A stretch of 64,000 nucleotides of DNA from Herbivorax alkaliphila. Its GTDB lineage: Bacteria; Bacillota; Clostridia; Acetivibrionales; Acetivibrionaceae. This document shows, in pieces, positions 10,172-20,455 of this stretch. The position numbers and the translations under genes are program-made. Numbering within the stretch: position 1 is the stretch's first letter; the number at the start of each line of letters is the position of its first letter. The DNA lies in contig NZ_JAVDDS010000005.1 in NCBI RefSeq assembly GCF_030848475.1, positions 1 through 64,000 of the forward strand, written 5' to 3'. The notes beneath the pieces are model-generated. The model was not told where the DNA came from. It did no database searches and saw nothing but the letters and a program-made list of their open reading frames with translations.

Positions 10172-10286
10172 TTCTGCACAAAACTATTTGCTTCTGCACA
10201 ATTTTATCACTACTTTATGCAGAAAGCAAACATTCTTGTGTAGAACCAATCTCTCTTGCTGCATAATAATATTCGTTTCTGCACAA
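10172..10286 (-). promoter_or_regulatory. fic promoter with iterated TTGTGCAGAA motif
   Basis: On the minus strand TTGTGCAGAA occurs at 10277-10286, 10192-10201 and 10172-10181, and related half-copies lie in opposite orientation at about 10218-10224 and 10235-10244. A promoter with TTGCTT (10224-10229) and TAAAAT (10201-10206), spaced 17 bp, is embedded among them, so two copies lie between the -10 box and the start codon. The arrangement suggests a repressor operator. The wHTH domain of the Fic protein is an obvious candidate binder, but that is inference. Confidence 0.55.
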
Positions 10287-10376
10287 TTTCGTCTGTATTT
10301 TGTACATCAAAAGACCTTTTTATGCATTACTAAATGTGTTTGTTCTATATTTATGAAAACATGATTTAAAATGTTT

Positions 10377-10895
10377 CTATGAGTAAAAAAACGGTGAATA
10401 TTTGCCTGAATAACTACCTATAATATCAACAATAATTAATATAATAAATGGTATATTTGTTTTAAATCCATATGTTAATAAAGACATTAACAAGAAATAC
10501 ATTAATGACGACATAACAATTGACTTTTTAATTCTTTCTTTTTTTGAAGCCCCTTTAAACATAAGAGGCATACTGACATTTTCCACTGCATCTAAATAGT
10601 TTACAAGATTATATGATTGAAAAATAAACCCAATATTTCTTTGGCGAAATTGAGCAAGTTTTTTTTCATTTAACCTTTCAATGGAAACATTTTTTATTTT
10701 TATACTTCCCTTTGTTGGTTTTTCGAGACCAGCAAGAACATTTAATAAAGTTGATTTCTCTGAGCCTGAAGTGCCAAGAAAGCAACAGAATTCACCTTTT
10801 ATAAGGTCTAAATTTACACCATCAAGTGCAACAACTTTTTCATTTCCCACTCGATATATCTTGCTTAAATTAGAAATTCTAATAATCGGTTCCAT
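10377..10895 (-). pseudogene. Truncated ABC transporter ATPase fused out of register to a membrane segment
   Basis: The first ~125 residues match MacB/LolD/BceA-type ABC ATPases (IIRISNLSKIYRVGNEKVVAL, then Q-loop FIFQSYNLVNYLDA). The protein then switches abruptly at ASKKERIKKSIV into a hydrophobic segment with two membrane helices and stops. It lacks the ABC signature, Walker B and H-loop. The P-loop also reads GTSGSEKST, with Glu in place of the invariant Gly before Lys. This looks like a deletion fusion between an ATPase gene and a downstream membrane protein gene. It cannot hydrolyse ATP. No partner permease is next to it. Confidence 0.8.
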
Positions 10896-11176
10896 ACAAA
10901 TCTTCCCCCCCTCCCCTTAATAAATAAAATTTTTATTTAATTACATATTTGTAATTATTCACCCTGATAATTGTTGATAGTTTGACAATTACCTTTTTCA
11001 TGTGATACATTTGTATCGTCTAGTTATCTCTATTTAATCTTATGTGAAAAATTTATCATTAGCATTATAATACAACATTGTTATATAAAAATTAAAATAT
11101 AATAAATACACTTTTTTAGTAAATAGTAATAAAAAAAGTGTGCTTTGATATATGAATTTTTACAAATTATCCATAA
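10896..11176. other. Intergenic region upstream of kamA
   Basis: AT-rich divergent intergenic DNA. The only notable site is a small palindrome, GATACATTTGTATC (11004-11017), which could be an operator for either flanking gene. No coding sequence or structured RNA is recognised. Confidence 0.4.
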
Positions 11177-11205
11177 TTGCATCTCGCAATTGCACATGTT
11201 ATAAT
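11177..11205 (+). promoter_or_regulatory. Promoter of kamA
   Basis: TTGCAT (11177-11182) and TATAAT (11200-11205) are separated by 17 bp, with the start codon 74 bp downstream. An overlapping TTGCAC is too close to the -10 to serve as -35. Confidence 0.7.
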
Positions 11206-11279
11206 AATACAGGTTAGATAAATAAGGAAACTATATTAAAATATAAAACTATTAAAATAAAGGGATGTGAAATTAAAAA

Positions 11280-12617
11280 ATGCAACAATATAATGAAAAC
11301 CAAAGGAGAATTGCAGACCGAATTAAGACAAATACTCCTCATTCTAAGTGGAAGGATTGGAACTGGCAATTAAGACATACCATTAAAGATATTAAAACTT
11401 TCCAAACATTACTTGGAATCAAATTTGAAGATGAAGAGAGAAAAAAACTTGATGAGACTTTATCAAAGTTTCCTCTTGCCATAACTCCATATTATTTGTC
11501 ATTAATAGACACTGAGGATTTTAGAAATGACCCTGTATACAAACAAGCTTTTCCTTCAGTATCTGAGATTACTGTAGGAAGTCACGAAATGGCTGATCCA
11601 CTTTCAGAAGATGATGACAGTCCTGTTCCTGGAGTAACACACAGATATCCTGACAGGGTTCTATTGCAGGTAAGTAATGTTTGTGCAATGTACTGTAGGC
11701 ACTGCACAAGAAAAAGAAAAGTAAGTGATGTGGATTCAATTCCATCTAAAGATGAAATAATGGAAGGAATTGAATATATAAGAAGAACTCCACAGGTAAG
11801 AGACGTGCTTTTATCTGGTGGCGACCCTTTCTTATTGTCTGATGAAAACTTAGACTGGATACTTACAAAATTAAGGGAAATTGAACATGTTGACGTAATA
11901 CGCATAGGTTCAAGAATACCTGTTGTACTTCCCTACCGTGTAACTGATGGTTTAGTTGATGTATTAAAAAAGCATCATCCACTATGGGTAAACACTCACT
12001 TTAATCATCCAAGAGAAATAACTAGATCTTCTAAAGATGCAATAAGAAAACTGGCAGATGCAGGTATTCCTCTTGGAAATCAAAGTGTTTTACTGTCAGG
12101 AATTAATGACTGCCCTGAGATAATGAAAGAACTTGTTCATAAACTTGTAAAAAATAGAATTAGACCTTATTACCTCTATCAATGTGATTTATCTGAGGGA
12201 CTTGAGCACTTTAGGACACCAGTAGGTAAGGGCATTGAAATAATGGAGAGACTAATAGGTCATACAAGTGGTTTTGCTGTGCCAAATTATGTAATTGATG
12301 CACCTGGAGGCGGAGGTAAGATACGGGTAATGCCTAACTATCTCATATCTTGGTCGGTTAATAAAGTTATACTTAGAAATTATGAGGGTGTCATAACAAC
12401 ATATACTGAACCTGAACAATATGACAACGTAACATGTGATAGAGATTGTGATACATGCAGGCTTAATTTAAAAGTTGATGAAGCTTCCGAGTATAAAGCT
12501 ACAGGTATTGAAAAACTTCTTTCAGACTGGGATGAAACTGTATCTTTAGTACCTGAAAATAATGCTAGAATAGAAAGAAGAGATTCTAATGGTAACGGCA
12601 ATGGCAATGGAGATTAA
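11280..12617 (+). CDS. kamA: Lysine 2,3-aminomutase (radical SAM, PLP)
   Basis: Converts L-lysine to L-beta-lysine using S-adenosylmethionine, a 4Fe-4S cluster and PLP. The cluster motif is C135-x3-C139-x2-C142 (CAMYCRHC). The PLP lysine is in DAPGGGGK (K347). Both acidic residues used in the clostridial enzyme to hold the substrate's epsilon-amino group are kept (YQCDLS and VIDAPGG), which favours lysine over glutamate as substrate. It is 445 residues, with a short Asn-Gly tail at the C-terminus. It is monocistronic, so it may serve compatible-solute (beta-lysine) or lysine catabolic needs. Neither an acetyltransferase nor lysine-fermentation genes are adjacent. Confidence 0.93.
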   Translation: MQQYNENQRRIADRIKTNTPHSKWKDWNWQLRHTIKDIKTFQTLLGIKFEDEERKKLDETLSKFPLAITPYYLSLIDTEDFRNDPVYKQAFPSVSEITVGSHEMADPLSEDDDSPVPGVTHRYPDRVLLQVSNVCAMYCRHCTRKRKVSDVDSIPSKDEIMEGIEYIRRTPQVRDVLLSGGDPFLLSDENLDWILTKLREIEHVDVIRIGSRIPVVLPYRVTDGLVDVLKKHHPLWVNTHFNHPREITRSSKDAIRKLADAGIPLGNQSVLLSGINDCPEIMKELVHKLVKNRIRPYYLYQCDLSEGLEHFRTPVGKGIEIMERLIGHTSGFAVPNYVIDAPGGGGKIRVMPNYLISWSVNKVILRNYEGVITTYTEPEQYDNVTCDRDCDTCRLNLKVDEASEYKATGIEKLLSDWDETVSLVPENNARIERRDSNGNGNGNGD

Positions 12618-12695
12618 TAAAAACACATTTGCTTAGGAATAAGACAATAGTGAACTCGTTTAGCTAAAGCTAAATAAAAGCCAATTATAAACTTT

Positions 12696-12744
12696 AGAGA
12701 TGATTTTAAAATAAATATTTATTTTAAAATCATCTCTTTTTTTA
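12696..12744. terminator. Bidirectional terminator between kamA and the SLH gene
   Basis: A perfect 42-bp palindrome (12696-12737; arms begin AGAGATGATTTTAAAATAAA) is followed on the plus strand by a T-run. It lies between convergent genes and can serve both. Confidence 0.85.
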
Positions 12745-12765
12745 AAATCTTTTTGCTGTCACATG

Positions 12766-14991
12766 CTATTTAACAAACACCTTATTACCTTGCTTATCTA
12801 CAGTAAATTTATGATCTCTTGCTGCATCTTCCACGTGCTCAAATGCCCAATGATTTTTGTCTAAGTCTACAAATGTATTTTCATTCACCTTTAATGAGCC
12901 TCTGTATAGCATTTTGTTTAGCATAACAACTGCTTCTGCACGTGTAACTTTACCATTTGGTTTAAAACTTCCATCTTCATAACCTCTAATTATTTTATTT
13001 CGACTAATTTCTTCTATAAAGTTTAATGCCCAATGTCCTTTAGTATCTGTAAAACTTTCTTTTAGTGCATCTTTTTCATCTAAATTCAAATACTTAAATA
13101 CCACTACAGAAAGTTCTGCTCTACTTATAGTTTCATCAGGTCTAAATGTTCCGTCTTCATATCCTGTAAAGATGTTAGCACTTGTCACAGCTTCTACGTA
13201 TCCTGCTGCCCAATGGCTACTATCTACGTCTTTGTATTCTGTTTTTTCTATATCACTTTGAATTGGCAGTTCCATAATTTTTGCTAATATTGCAGCTACT
13301 TCTCCTCTGGTTATATCTTTATCAGGTTTAAATGATTGATCAGGATAGCCATTTATATATGATTTATGAGTTATATCCCCATGTCTTCTAGTTCGAGCCA
13401 TAACCTCAATAGTTGATATTGAATTTTTAGGATTGATTAATTCATCATCTTTTATCTCAAAAGTATTTTTAATTTTTATCTCAGACTGAGGTATCTCATT
13501 AACCTTTACTTTGTATGTTATTTCTCCTGATTCTTTTTTATTTAAATCAGGCATTTCCCACTTTATTACATCTTCTTTGACTATACCTCCATCTGCCTCT
13601 ATTACTTCTGTGTATGAAGGAACCTCGGCAAACAACTCAAATTCTCCAGTTGGCGAATCAATCAAATTATGATATTTTATTTTATAAGTAATTACTTCGT
13701 TTTCTGCATAAGCTCTTTTATCTGTGCTTACAAAGACAGAAATGTCTTTTGGCATAACTGATGGTATTTCTTCTACAGTTTCCGATTCTTCAACATTTTT
13801 TTGTGGTTGTGGCGTTTCTTGAGGTTGTGGTGTTACTATTCTCCCTGCACCTTGCGAAGGTGGTGTTGATTCTACTATTTCAAATGAGACTTCATCAGAA
13901 ACAAAAATTTTTGATTCATCTTCAATTTTATACGCAACAGTAGCAAGTTTATATTCTCCTGAATCAGCATTTTCTGTTGACCATTTATCATTTACTACTA
14001 TTGAATCCTCCTGTAACAAGCTTAAATCTGATTTATTATTTTCCCATATTCTAAATTTAAGTTCATCAAAAATAACAGTCATTAACTTAAAGTCTTCTAT
14101 AGCTTCATCTGGATGTAGATTACTTATAGTTTCCTCTATTTTTACTGTATCACCTATAGCATATTTACTTTTATCTGTTTGTACTTCTACTTTTATATTT
14201 TGAGTGAAAAAATCATTTGGTGCAAATCTAGCAAATATATCTAAATCTTCTTCTACTCTAAAACGATATTCAGCTTCTGAAGATATTTTTTCATCATTTA
14301 CATACCAACCTTCAAATGCATACCCATCGTAAGGAACAGCGGTAATTTTGGCATAATCCCCCAAAGCCCTTCCGCCACTTCCTAAAACAAAGCCATACTC
14401 TTCTTCTACATAAACATTAATATCAAAACGGGCCTTTTGAGCTTCCTCACCCATTATAGAGACATCTGGAGCCATTGCATTTCCATCTATATCAGCTACT
14501 AAGTATTCTACTTGAGAGCCATTTACAACTGCATCAGAAACATCGTCAACATCAAAGGCAGGTACAGCGACTGTAAATACATCATTCTCTTCAACATTTA
14601 TATCATAGTAATTCAATATTCTTGAATTACTTTCTGTATAATAACTGTATTCATTTATTGATGCTGACATTTCACCAGAATCTGTAGCAATAAGGTTTAC
14701 ATTATAGTCAGCATCTGCTGGAAGATAAACAAGTTTTTCTCCATCTTCATTTATAGAAGAAACAATGCTGCTTTCTGCTATTTCTTGAGGAATATCATCT
14801 ATTATAGAAGCTACAAGATTGTTGTCTGAATCATATACTTCAACATCTACTGGACAGTTGATTCTTATAATTCTAGTAGAGCCAATAACAAAATCATTAC
14901 TTGCGTAACTTATGAAAGGAATAAATGAAAAAATCATTGAAATAATTAACATTAAACATATAACTCTTGTTTTGAAATAAAATACACTCAT
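12766..14991 (-). CDS. Cell-surface protein with C-terminal S-layer homology (SLH) domains
   Basis: A secreted protein of 741 residues. It has a signal peptide (hydrophobic core around residues 8-28, ending ISYASND), a beta-rich region with a GWYVNDEK bacterial repeat (about residue 225), Ig/DUF11-like segments, a Pro/Gln/Glu linker (about 385-415) and three SLH motifs from about residue 535 (GYPDQSFKPDKDITRGE, GYEDGTFRPDETISRAE, GYEDGSFKPNGKVTRAE). SLH domains bind pyruvylated secondary cell-wall polymer, so the protein sits on the cell surface. The gene precedes the kamA-side terminator and probably follows its own promoter. The ligand or partner is unknown. Confidence 0.92.
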   Translation of the reverse strand: MSVFYFKTRVICLMLIISMIFSFIPFISYASNDFVIGSTRIIRINCPVDVEVYDSDNNLVASIIDDIPQEIAESSIVSSINEDGEKLVYLPADADYNVNLIATDSGEMSASINEYSYYTESNSRILNYYDINVEENDVFTVAVPAFDVDDVSDAVVNGSQVEYLVADIDGNAMAPDVSIMGEEAQKARFDINVYVEEEYGFVLGSGGRALGDYAKITAVPYDGYAFEGWYVNDEKISSEAEYRFRVEEDLDIFARFAPNDFFTQNIKVEVQTDKSKYAIGDTVKIEETISNLHPDEAIEDFKLMTVIFDELKFRIWENNKSDLSLLQEDSIVVNDKWSTENADSGEYKLATVAYKIEDESKIFVSDEVSFEIVESTPPSQGAGRIVTPQPQETPQPQKNVEESETVEEIPSVMPKDISVFVSTDKRAYAENEVITYKIKYHNLIDSPTGEFELFAEVPSYTEVIEADGGIVKEDVIKWEMPDLNKKESGEITYKVKVNEIPQSEIKIKNTFEIKDDELINPKNSISTIEVMARTRRHGDITHKSYINGYPDQSFKPDKDITRGEVAAILAKIMELPIQSDIEKTEYKDVDSSHWAAGYVEAVTSANIFTGYEDGTFRPDETISRAELSVVVFKYLNLDEKDALKESFTDTKGHWALNFIEEISRNKIIRGYEDGSFKPNGKVTRAEAVVMLNKMLYRGSLKVNENTFVDLDKNHWAFEHVEDAARDHKFTVDKQGNKVFVK

Positions 14992-15045
14992 TATAAATTC
15001 CCCCAGTTTTAAAATAATTAATTTTTGTAAAGCTCTTTTTTATTT

Positions 15046-15924
15046 TTATTTTTTCACAACATATACTGTTTCACCATCTATCACCTCCTTGCTCTCTACT
15101 ATTAATAATGAATTGTTAACACAAAATGCAGGTCGGACACTTGACTTTGCCAATCCCCCTTCCCCTCCGAACTCTAAAATCCCTTTTCCACCTAAAGTTC
15201 CGTCAATTCCAACTACCCATACAGCATCACCAGACGAACTTAGATATGGTGTGCGCAAATACCAGATGCGTTCTTCTCTTCCTTCATATGCATACGCTGA
15301 ATAACTCTTTTTGTGTTCAAAATATTCAAGGGACTTTCCCTCTTTTGCTACTGAGATTCTTTCTAAACCTAATTCAGTATAGGAAATTAAAAATATCTTT
15401 CTTTCTATAGGGTATGCTTCTACGTCTACATTCCCTATATTATTTATAAAAGTCCTTGTTACCAATACCTTAGTGTTAACAATATTATCTTGAATAAAAT
15501 CACTTAAAGTTTTTATATATTCATCATTTAAAAATTTGTCTACTAGACTATTCTCATAAAAAACTTTTTGAGAATCTTCATTATAAGGACGTTCTTCTTC
15601 TAATACATATTTTCTCAAAAGCATTGTGTTACCATTATAATCAGATGTAAGTACTAGATATGGTACAAACTCATCATTTTCTTCTATGTATACGGTATAA
15701 TCATTTTCTTCAATTTTATTATTTCCTGAGCCTATTTTACTAAAAATACCTGAAGAAACCTGATTATCATAAGCAATATCCGATATGGTAACATTTTCAC
15801 TATCTTTTTCCACACTTTCACACCCCATAACTAAAAACATATTTGCTATAATGAAAAATAATAGCATGCACTGTACTTTTTTCATTTTCATATCTTCACA
15901 TCTCTTCTTGTTAATTTTAAACAT
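15046..15924 (-). CDS. Lipoprotein with DUF6273 domain
   Basis: The N-terminus has a membrane helix and lipobox (LVMGC), so it should be lipid-anchored outside the membrane. The C-terminal third (WYLRTPY, then WVVGIDG, then SVRPAFCVN) matches DUF6273, which is common in clostridial surface proteins and has no known activity. Two starts are possible: the first codon used here, or an ATG 11 codons later (MKMKKVQCM) that gives a more standard signal peptide. It lies 54 bp upstream of the SLH gene and could be co-transcribed with it. The promoter region holds three spaced palindromes, described separately. Confidence 0.8.
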   Translation of the reverse strand: MFKINKKRCEDMKMKKVQCMLLFFIIANMFLVMGCESVEKDSENVTISDIAYDNQVSSGIFSKIGSGNNKIEENDYTVYIEENDEFVPYLVLTSDYNGNTMLLRKYVLEEERPYNEDSQKVFYENSLVDKFLNDEYIKTLSDFIQDNIVNTKVLVTRTFINNIGNVDVEAYPIERKIFLISYTELGLERISVAKEGKSLEYFEHKKSYSAYAYEGREERIWYLRTPYLSSSGDAVWVVGIDGTLGGKGILEFGGEGGLAKSSVRPAFCVNNSLLIVESKEVIDGETVYVVKK

Positions 15925-15972
15925 ATCTTACTTTATAGTAATATGATATATCACCAGCACATAAAATATCAA

Positions 15973-16051
15973 GTGCCAAAAGTCACTGTTTTTGTGACTA
16001 AAGTCATTAAAAAAAGTGACTTTAGTCACGATAAAAAATGACTAAAGTCAC
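15973..16051. promoter_or_regulatory. Three phased palindromes, candidate operator upstream of the DUF6273 lipoprotein
   Basis: GTGACTAAAGTCAT (15994-16007), GTGACTTTAGTCAC (16016-16029) and ATGACTAAAGTCAC (16038-16051) have centres exactly 22 bp apart, two helical turns. A fourth, imperfect copy (GTGCCAAAAGTCAC, 15973-15986) continues the series at 21 bp. Short A/T runs separate the copies. They lie about 50-125 bp upstream of the lipoprotein start. Cooperative repressor or activator binding is the simplest reading. They could also form RNA hairpins. Confidence 0.5.
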
Positions 16052-16180
16052 GAAATGGCATTTTTTTACGTTTTTACATGGTAAGATTATTATTATTTGG
16101 CTCTAAAACAGTATCTTTAATATCTAAAAATAGTGAGCAACTAAAAAAATATTCTAACGGAGATGTAAATAGAATTCTTA

Positions 16181-16456
16181 GAAATTTACAACAATTCAAA
16201 TAAAATATGATAAAATTAATTTAGAAAAAATATTAAGGGTACTTATGAATATAACAGAATATTTATATAATAAATATGGTGACTATGCCCAAACAAGATT
16301 TAACTACTTTATCTAAATGGCATAAATTAGCAGCAAAATCCGATAGCCTAAATGATTTTGAAGAGAAGATGTAATAAGATACTGTTATAACACTACATGT
16401 TAACATAACAGATTAACAACCCGATGTTCAGCTAAAGCTAAATATCGGGTTATTAC
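16181..16456 (+). pseudogene. Doubly deleted remnant of the Rpn nuclease element (copy 1)
   Basis: Starts with the element's left end (GAAATTTACAACAATT), then joins directly to the 3' part of the Rpn gene (AATATTAAGGGTACTTATG). A second internal deletion removes the KIEG-repeat segment. The end (SKWHKLAAKSDSLNDFEEKM) and the 3' untranslated part are nearly identical to the full copy at 19294-20489. No functional product is possible. The hairpin AACCCGAT/ATCGGGTT (16418-16451) closes it next to the ABC ATPase gene. A 41-codon frame at 16078-16203 runs into its left end and is not supported by a ribosome site. Confidence 0.85.
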
Positions 16457-17341
16457 CTATGCACTTATTACTTCATCATCAAACATATACAAGTATACAT
16501 CATCTAAGCTAGGTTTTGCATTCCTTAAATTTAATTCCTCAGGTTTTTTGTCTGATATAAATCTGACACATACACTATCTTTTTCACTTGAAATATTACT
16601 TACCTTATATTTTTTCTGAATATCTTTCACCATCTCTTTGCTTACACTAACTTCAAAAACTTTACCTTGCATGTCTTCTAAAATATTACCAGGTTTATCC
16701 TGCAACAAAAGTTTTCCTTCTTTTATTAATATAATTTCCTTCGCTATAAATTCTACATCAGGAACAACATGAGTGGCAATAATAACTATTTTGTCAAGTG
16801 CTATGGTAGAGATAAAGTTTCTTATTCGTATTCTCTCTTTTGGATCTAATCCTGCTGTAGGTTCATCTAAAATAAGAACTTTAGGGTCATTTAATAATGC
16901 CTGTGCAATTAATATCCTCTGTTTCATTCCACCTGAATAGGCACCTAATTTCTTATTAGCATCTTCTTTTAAGTTGACTGTATTTAATAAATTTTCTATT
17001 CTTTCTTTTGCAAGGCTTTTCTTTAAACCTTTAAGTGCTGCCATATACCATAAAAATCTTAAACCTGTAAAATCGTCATATATTGCCTGCTGCTGTGGCA
17101 TATACCCAAGAATATCTCTATACTCTTTTCCCATCTTAACTATATTTTCATTATTATAAGTAACTTCTCCTGTATCCGACTTAAGATTATCTGTAATAAT
17201 ATTCATAAGTGTTGACTTCCCAGCTCCATTAGGCCCTAAAACACCATATATACCCGAAGTCAGATTTACACTAAAACTGTCTAGAGCCTTTTTCTTTCCC
17301 TTATTATAAGTCTTGCTGACATTTTTAATTGACAGATTCAT
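16457..17341 (-). CDS. ABC transporter ATP-binding protein
   Basis: A complete ABC-type ATPase of 294 residues. Motifs are Walker A GPNGAGKST, Q-loop (GYMPQQQAI), signature YSGGMKQR, Walker B LILDEPTAGLD and H-loop THV, followed by a ~75-residue C-terminal extension. Its start overlaps the permease stop by 4 bp, so it powered the ABC-2 type permease encoded at 17338-20957. That permease is now interrupted, so the transporter is probably not functional. Its 3' end has been copied into the permease gene (see 19294-20821). Confidence 0.93.
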   Translation of the reverse strand: MNLSIKNVSKTYNKGKKKALDSFSVNLTSGIYGVLGPNGAGKSTLMNIITDNLKSDTGEVTYNNENIVKMGKEYRDILGYMPQQQAIYDDFTGLRFLWYMAALKGLKKSLAKERIENLLNTVNLKEDANKKLGAYSGGMKQRILIAQALLNDPKVLILDEPTAGLDPKERIRIRNFISTIALDKIVIIATHVVPDVEFIAKEIILIKEGKLLLQDKPGNILEDMQGKVFEVSVSKEMVKDIQKKYKVSNISSEKDSVCVRFISDKKPEELNLRNAKPSLDDVYLYMFDDEVISA

Positions 17342-19293
17342 CTCTTTTTCACCCCCAAAGCTAACAAATTGTGATTATACTTGTTCCAGCATAAAATACT
17401 TATACATGCACCTAAAAGTACCAGTACAGAATAATACAATACTGTACTCCATATTGAACTGCTCATTGTAAATTCCGTAAACATTAAATAGATATTATTA
17501 AATGAGTATCTGCGTATAAAATCTAGTCCTGCCCATTGAATCAGTATAGGGCATACAAAAACCGCAGATGCAGCTAAAATAGCCAGCGAATGTCTTTTTA
17601 TTATAAGTGATAAAAATAATATGCAATTAGACATAATTAAGACACCTAAAAATTGTAGCACAATATTTAAAATAATGAATGTTATAACACTAACAGGTAT
17701 ATTAAAATTTCGAAACATCATTATACTCTGTATAGGAACATTCCAATTTTCTACATTGTAATTTTTAATAAGATTTATATACTGAGGCAGATATATTATA
17801 ACCATTAATATAAAAGCAATTATATATGCAACTGCATGTTTACAGGCAAAGAGCCTGAATCGGCCATTTTTAGTACACTTTAAAATGGCAATCATATTGT
17901 TTTTATAGTCATTTGGAAATATAACACATAAACACAATATCAACAATATGGTGTACATTATCCCATTAATTATATCTCTCGACCTATTATTGAAAATATA
18001 ATCAGATGAAATCTCATTAACAAACCCTACTTCTAAACCTTTTGTTTCTTTTACTTCAAGTAAATACTGATACTGATTGTAAACATCTTGAAAAGCCTTT
18101 CTCTTCAATTCAAATGCCTCAAGTTCTGCATTTTTTCGATTATACTCCTGCAATGTAATTTCATCCTCTTGATAAGCATTATAGACATTTGCAAACTCTT
18201 CAGGAAGTTTTTCAAATCTTTCATTTTCCTCTTCAATAAAATTAATCTTTTCCTCATTTAACTCTCCCGAAAGCACTGCTAAGTAACTGTTATAATAGGC
18301 ATCATCTTCATTAAATCTAAGCTCTTCAAAATTAATACTGTTATATCCAATAATAAGGGCTACTATTATAATTATATATCCTTTCCCTGTAACAAAACCT
18401 TTAAAAAGCTCATGGTTTATTGGTTTTATAGATTGACCTAACTTTATTTTGTTTAATTTTAGTTTGTTTCGCAGTCCATGAAATACTGAATTAGAAACGG
18501 CAGCATTGTTTTTTACATAGATAAACACAGAAAAAACAGGTAAAACAATAAATAGTATACCTATCAACACCCCTGCCAAATATAAATTATTAATGGGATA
18601 TCCAAAAAAATTAATGTTTCTATATTCACCTAATAAACTGTATGTATTATAAAAATATATTATATTGATATATTTTAAAAGGCTTACATGAGAAAGTGAA
18701 TGAATAAAAACATGAGAAATATAACTATAGCCTAATAATACAGCTATGCAAAGGTATATTTTACTGGCATTATTTATTAATGTAAAGAAAAGTGAAAATA
18801 TAAGAGCCACCAAAATACAAACAGCCAATTTACCCACTAAAAACAAGGTAATATACTGCCCTACTGTCAACAGTAAGTTACTGTGTTTAAAAACCTCCAT
18901 AGATTGTATATATCTCGACAAATCTCCAAAACCATATAAATAATTCCCCATTAAAATAATAGAACCATAAAAAATTAATGCTAATGCCCCGGTTAGTAAA
19001 ATTAGAGTAATAAGTTTGGCAACTGCAATATTAAATCTTCCCTTTTTGTTTGTTCGAATTAACCTTGTTAGACCTGATTCCTTTTCTTGAAGAAATATGT
19101 ACACACATATAAGGAAAATGATTATGGCAATTAAAATATCTGTAGTAGAAAATTGAGTTGCAGAAACGACACCCTTATCAAGACCTAGTTCTAGAGGAAT
19201 ATCTTTTAGGTGTTCAAAATCTTTTGGAGTTTTAATTATGTTTCGATATGAGAACGTCCCTTCCTTTAATATATACACTCTTCTTATTCTATA
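17338..19293 (-). pseudogene. ABC-2 type permease, 3' part of gene split by an insertion
   Basis: Encodes about 650 residues of a multi-TM permease with two related membrane halves and a long extracytoplasmic, charged segment (around KINFIEEENERFEKLPEEF). It should begin with the segment MRLIAYELIKFFNKK..., which is found 1.5 kb away on the same strand at 20826-20957. Joining ...EYVI to YRIRRVYILKEG restores one frame. The open frame that continues beyond 19293 to 19500 is only the reverse of the inserted element and is not native. The gene is therefore broken, and the intact protein would have been about 695 residues. It belongs to a lipoprotein-permease-ATPase operon. Confidence 0.85.
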
Positions 19294-19354
19294 GAAATTT
19301 ACAACAATTAAGAAATATGATAAAATTAATTTAAGAAAGTAACGAGGTTTTAGT

Positions 19355-20410
19355 ATGGGTGAAACAAATACTAATAAAAAGCAGGAAAAAATCAAATTAG
19401 ACCAAATTATGAAAGTCCTTTTTAAAATGTCTAAAAAAGTTATGATTGATATGATAAATGGACTTTTTAACGAAAATTTCATTGCTGATGAGGTAAACAT
19501 TGAGTATGGAAATAGTGAATTTGTTAAAGATGATTTTGATAGAATAATAGGTGATGTTTTTATAAATATTTATAAAGACACACATTTATATCACTATCAT
19601 ATTGAGTTTCAGACAACAAATGATAATAGAATGGTAATAAGAATGTTTTTTTATGGATTTGAAAAAGCAAGGGAATTGAATTTAAATAATACAAACGATA
19701 ATGAAGAAATACGACTTGATTTTCCTAAACAATTGGTTATTTTTATTGAAGAAAACGAAAATATAAAAGATGAATTATCTTTTGTAATGGTTTTACCTGA
19801 TGGAAAAGAAGTACGTTATAAAGTACCAACAATGAAATATTGGCAATATTCAGCACAAAAGTTAAAAGATAAAAAACTATATCCCCTACTTCCTCTACAG
19901 GTATTTAAATCAAGAAAAAGAATAGCAAAAATATACAATAGCAAAAAAGAATATAAAGAAAAAGCACATTTAATTAATAAAGAGTTTAACATATTATTAG
20001 ACACAATCAGAAATACTATTGATACATTAAGAGAAATAAATGACAGCAATGAAATTCTAATAAGTGATTTAGAAAAAATATTAAGGGTACTTATGAATAT
20101 AACAGAATATTTATATAATAAATATGGTGACTATACCCAAACAAGCACGGAGGTGTATGATATGGTACGAACATTGTATGATCCAGCTATTGAAATGAAA
20201 GGTAAGATCGAAGGTAAGATTGAAGGTAAGGTTGAAGGTAAGGTTGAAGGTAAGGTTGAAGACATTTTAGAACTTCTTGAAGATTTAGGTAGAGTACCTG
20301 AATCATTAGCTACAAAAATAAAAGATCAAAAAGATTTGGCTACTTTATCTAAATGGCATAAATTAGCAGCAAAATCCGATAGCCTAAATGATTTTGAAGA
20401 GAAGATGTAA
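19355..20410 (+). CDS. Rpn-family PD-(D/E)XK nuclease / putative transposase
   Basis: Rpn (PDDEXK_2, formerly Transposase_31) proteins are DNA endonucleases that promote RecA-independent recombination. The 351-residue protein has the catalytic pattern D62/D67 followed by E84-F-Q86 (HIEFQTT), a mostly helical middle, five tandem KxEG units (KIEGKIEGKVEGKVEG, about residues 285-305) and a conserved tail. GAGG lies 7 bp upstream of the ATG. It is the only intact copy of three in this 7-kb region, so it could in principle act on the two deleted relatives. Confidence 0.88.
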   Translation: MGETNTNKKQEKIKLDQIMKVLFKMSKKVMIDMINGLFNENFIADEVNIEYGNSEFVKDDFDRIIGDVFINIYKDTHLYHYHIEFQTTNDNRMVIRMFFYGFEKARELNLNNTNDNEEIRLDFPKQLVIFIEENENIKDELSFVMVLPDGKEVRYKVPTMKYWQYSAQKLKDKKLYPLLPLQVFKSRKRIAKIYNSKKEYKEKAHLINKEFNILLDTIRNTIDTLREINDSNEILISDLEKILRVLMNITEYLYNKYGDYTQTSTEVYDMVRTLYDPAIEMKGKIEGKIEGKVEGKVEGKVEDILELLEDLGRVPESLATKIKDQKDLATLSKWHKLAAKSDSLNDFEEKM

Positions 20411-20455
20411 TAAGATACTGTTATAACACCACATGTTAACATAACAGATTAACAA

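Noticed and set aside
11280-12617. Glutamate 2,3-aminomutase
   Set aside because: The two acidic residues that bind the lysine side-chain amino group are retained.
16078-16203. A 41-codon gene before Rpn copy 1
   Set aside because: It has no ribosome site, and its end lies inside the element's left terminus.
19294-19500. N-terminal extension of the permease frame up to 19500
   Set aside because: It is the reverse strand of the inserted Rpn element. The native N-terminus is at 20826-20957.
19355-20410. A classical IS transposase
   Set aside because: The protein has the Rpn PD-(D/E)XK pattern, not DDE. No terminal inverted repeats were found at the block ends.
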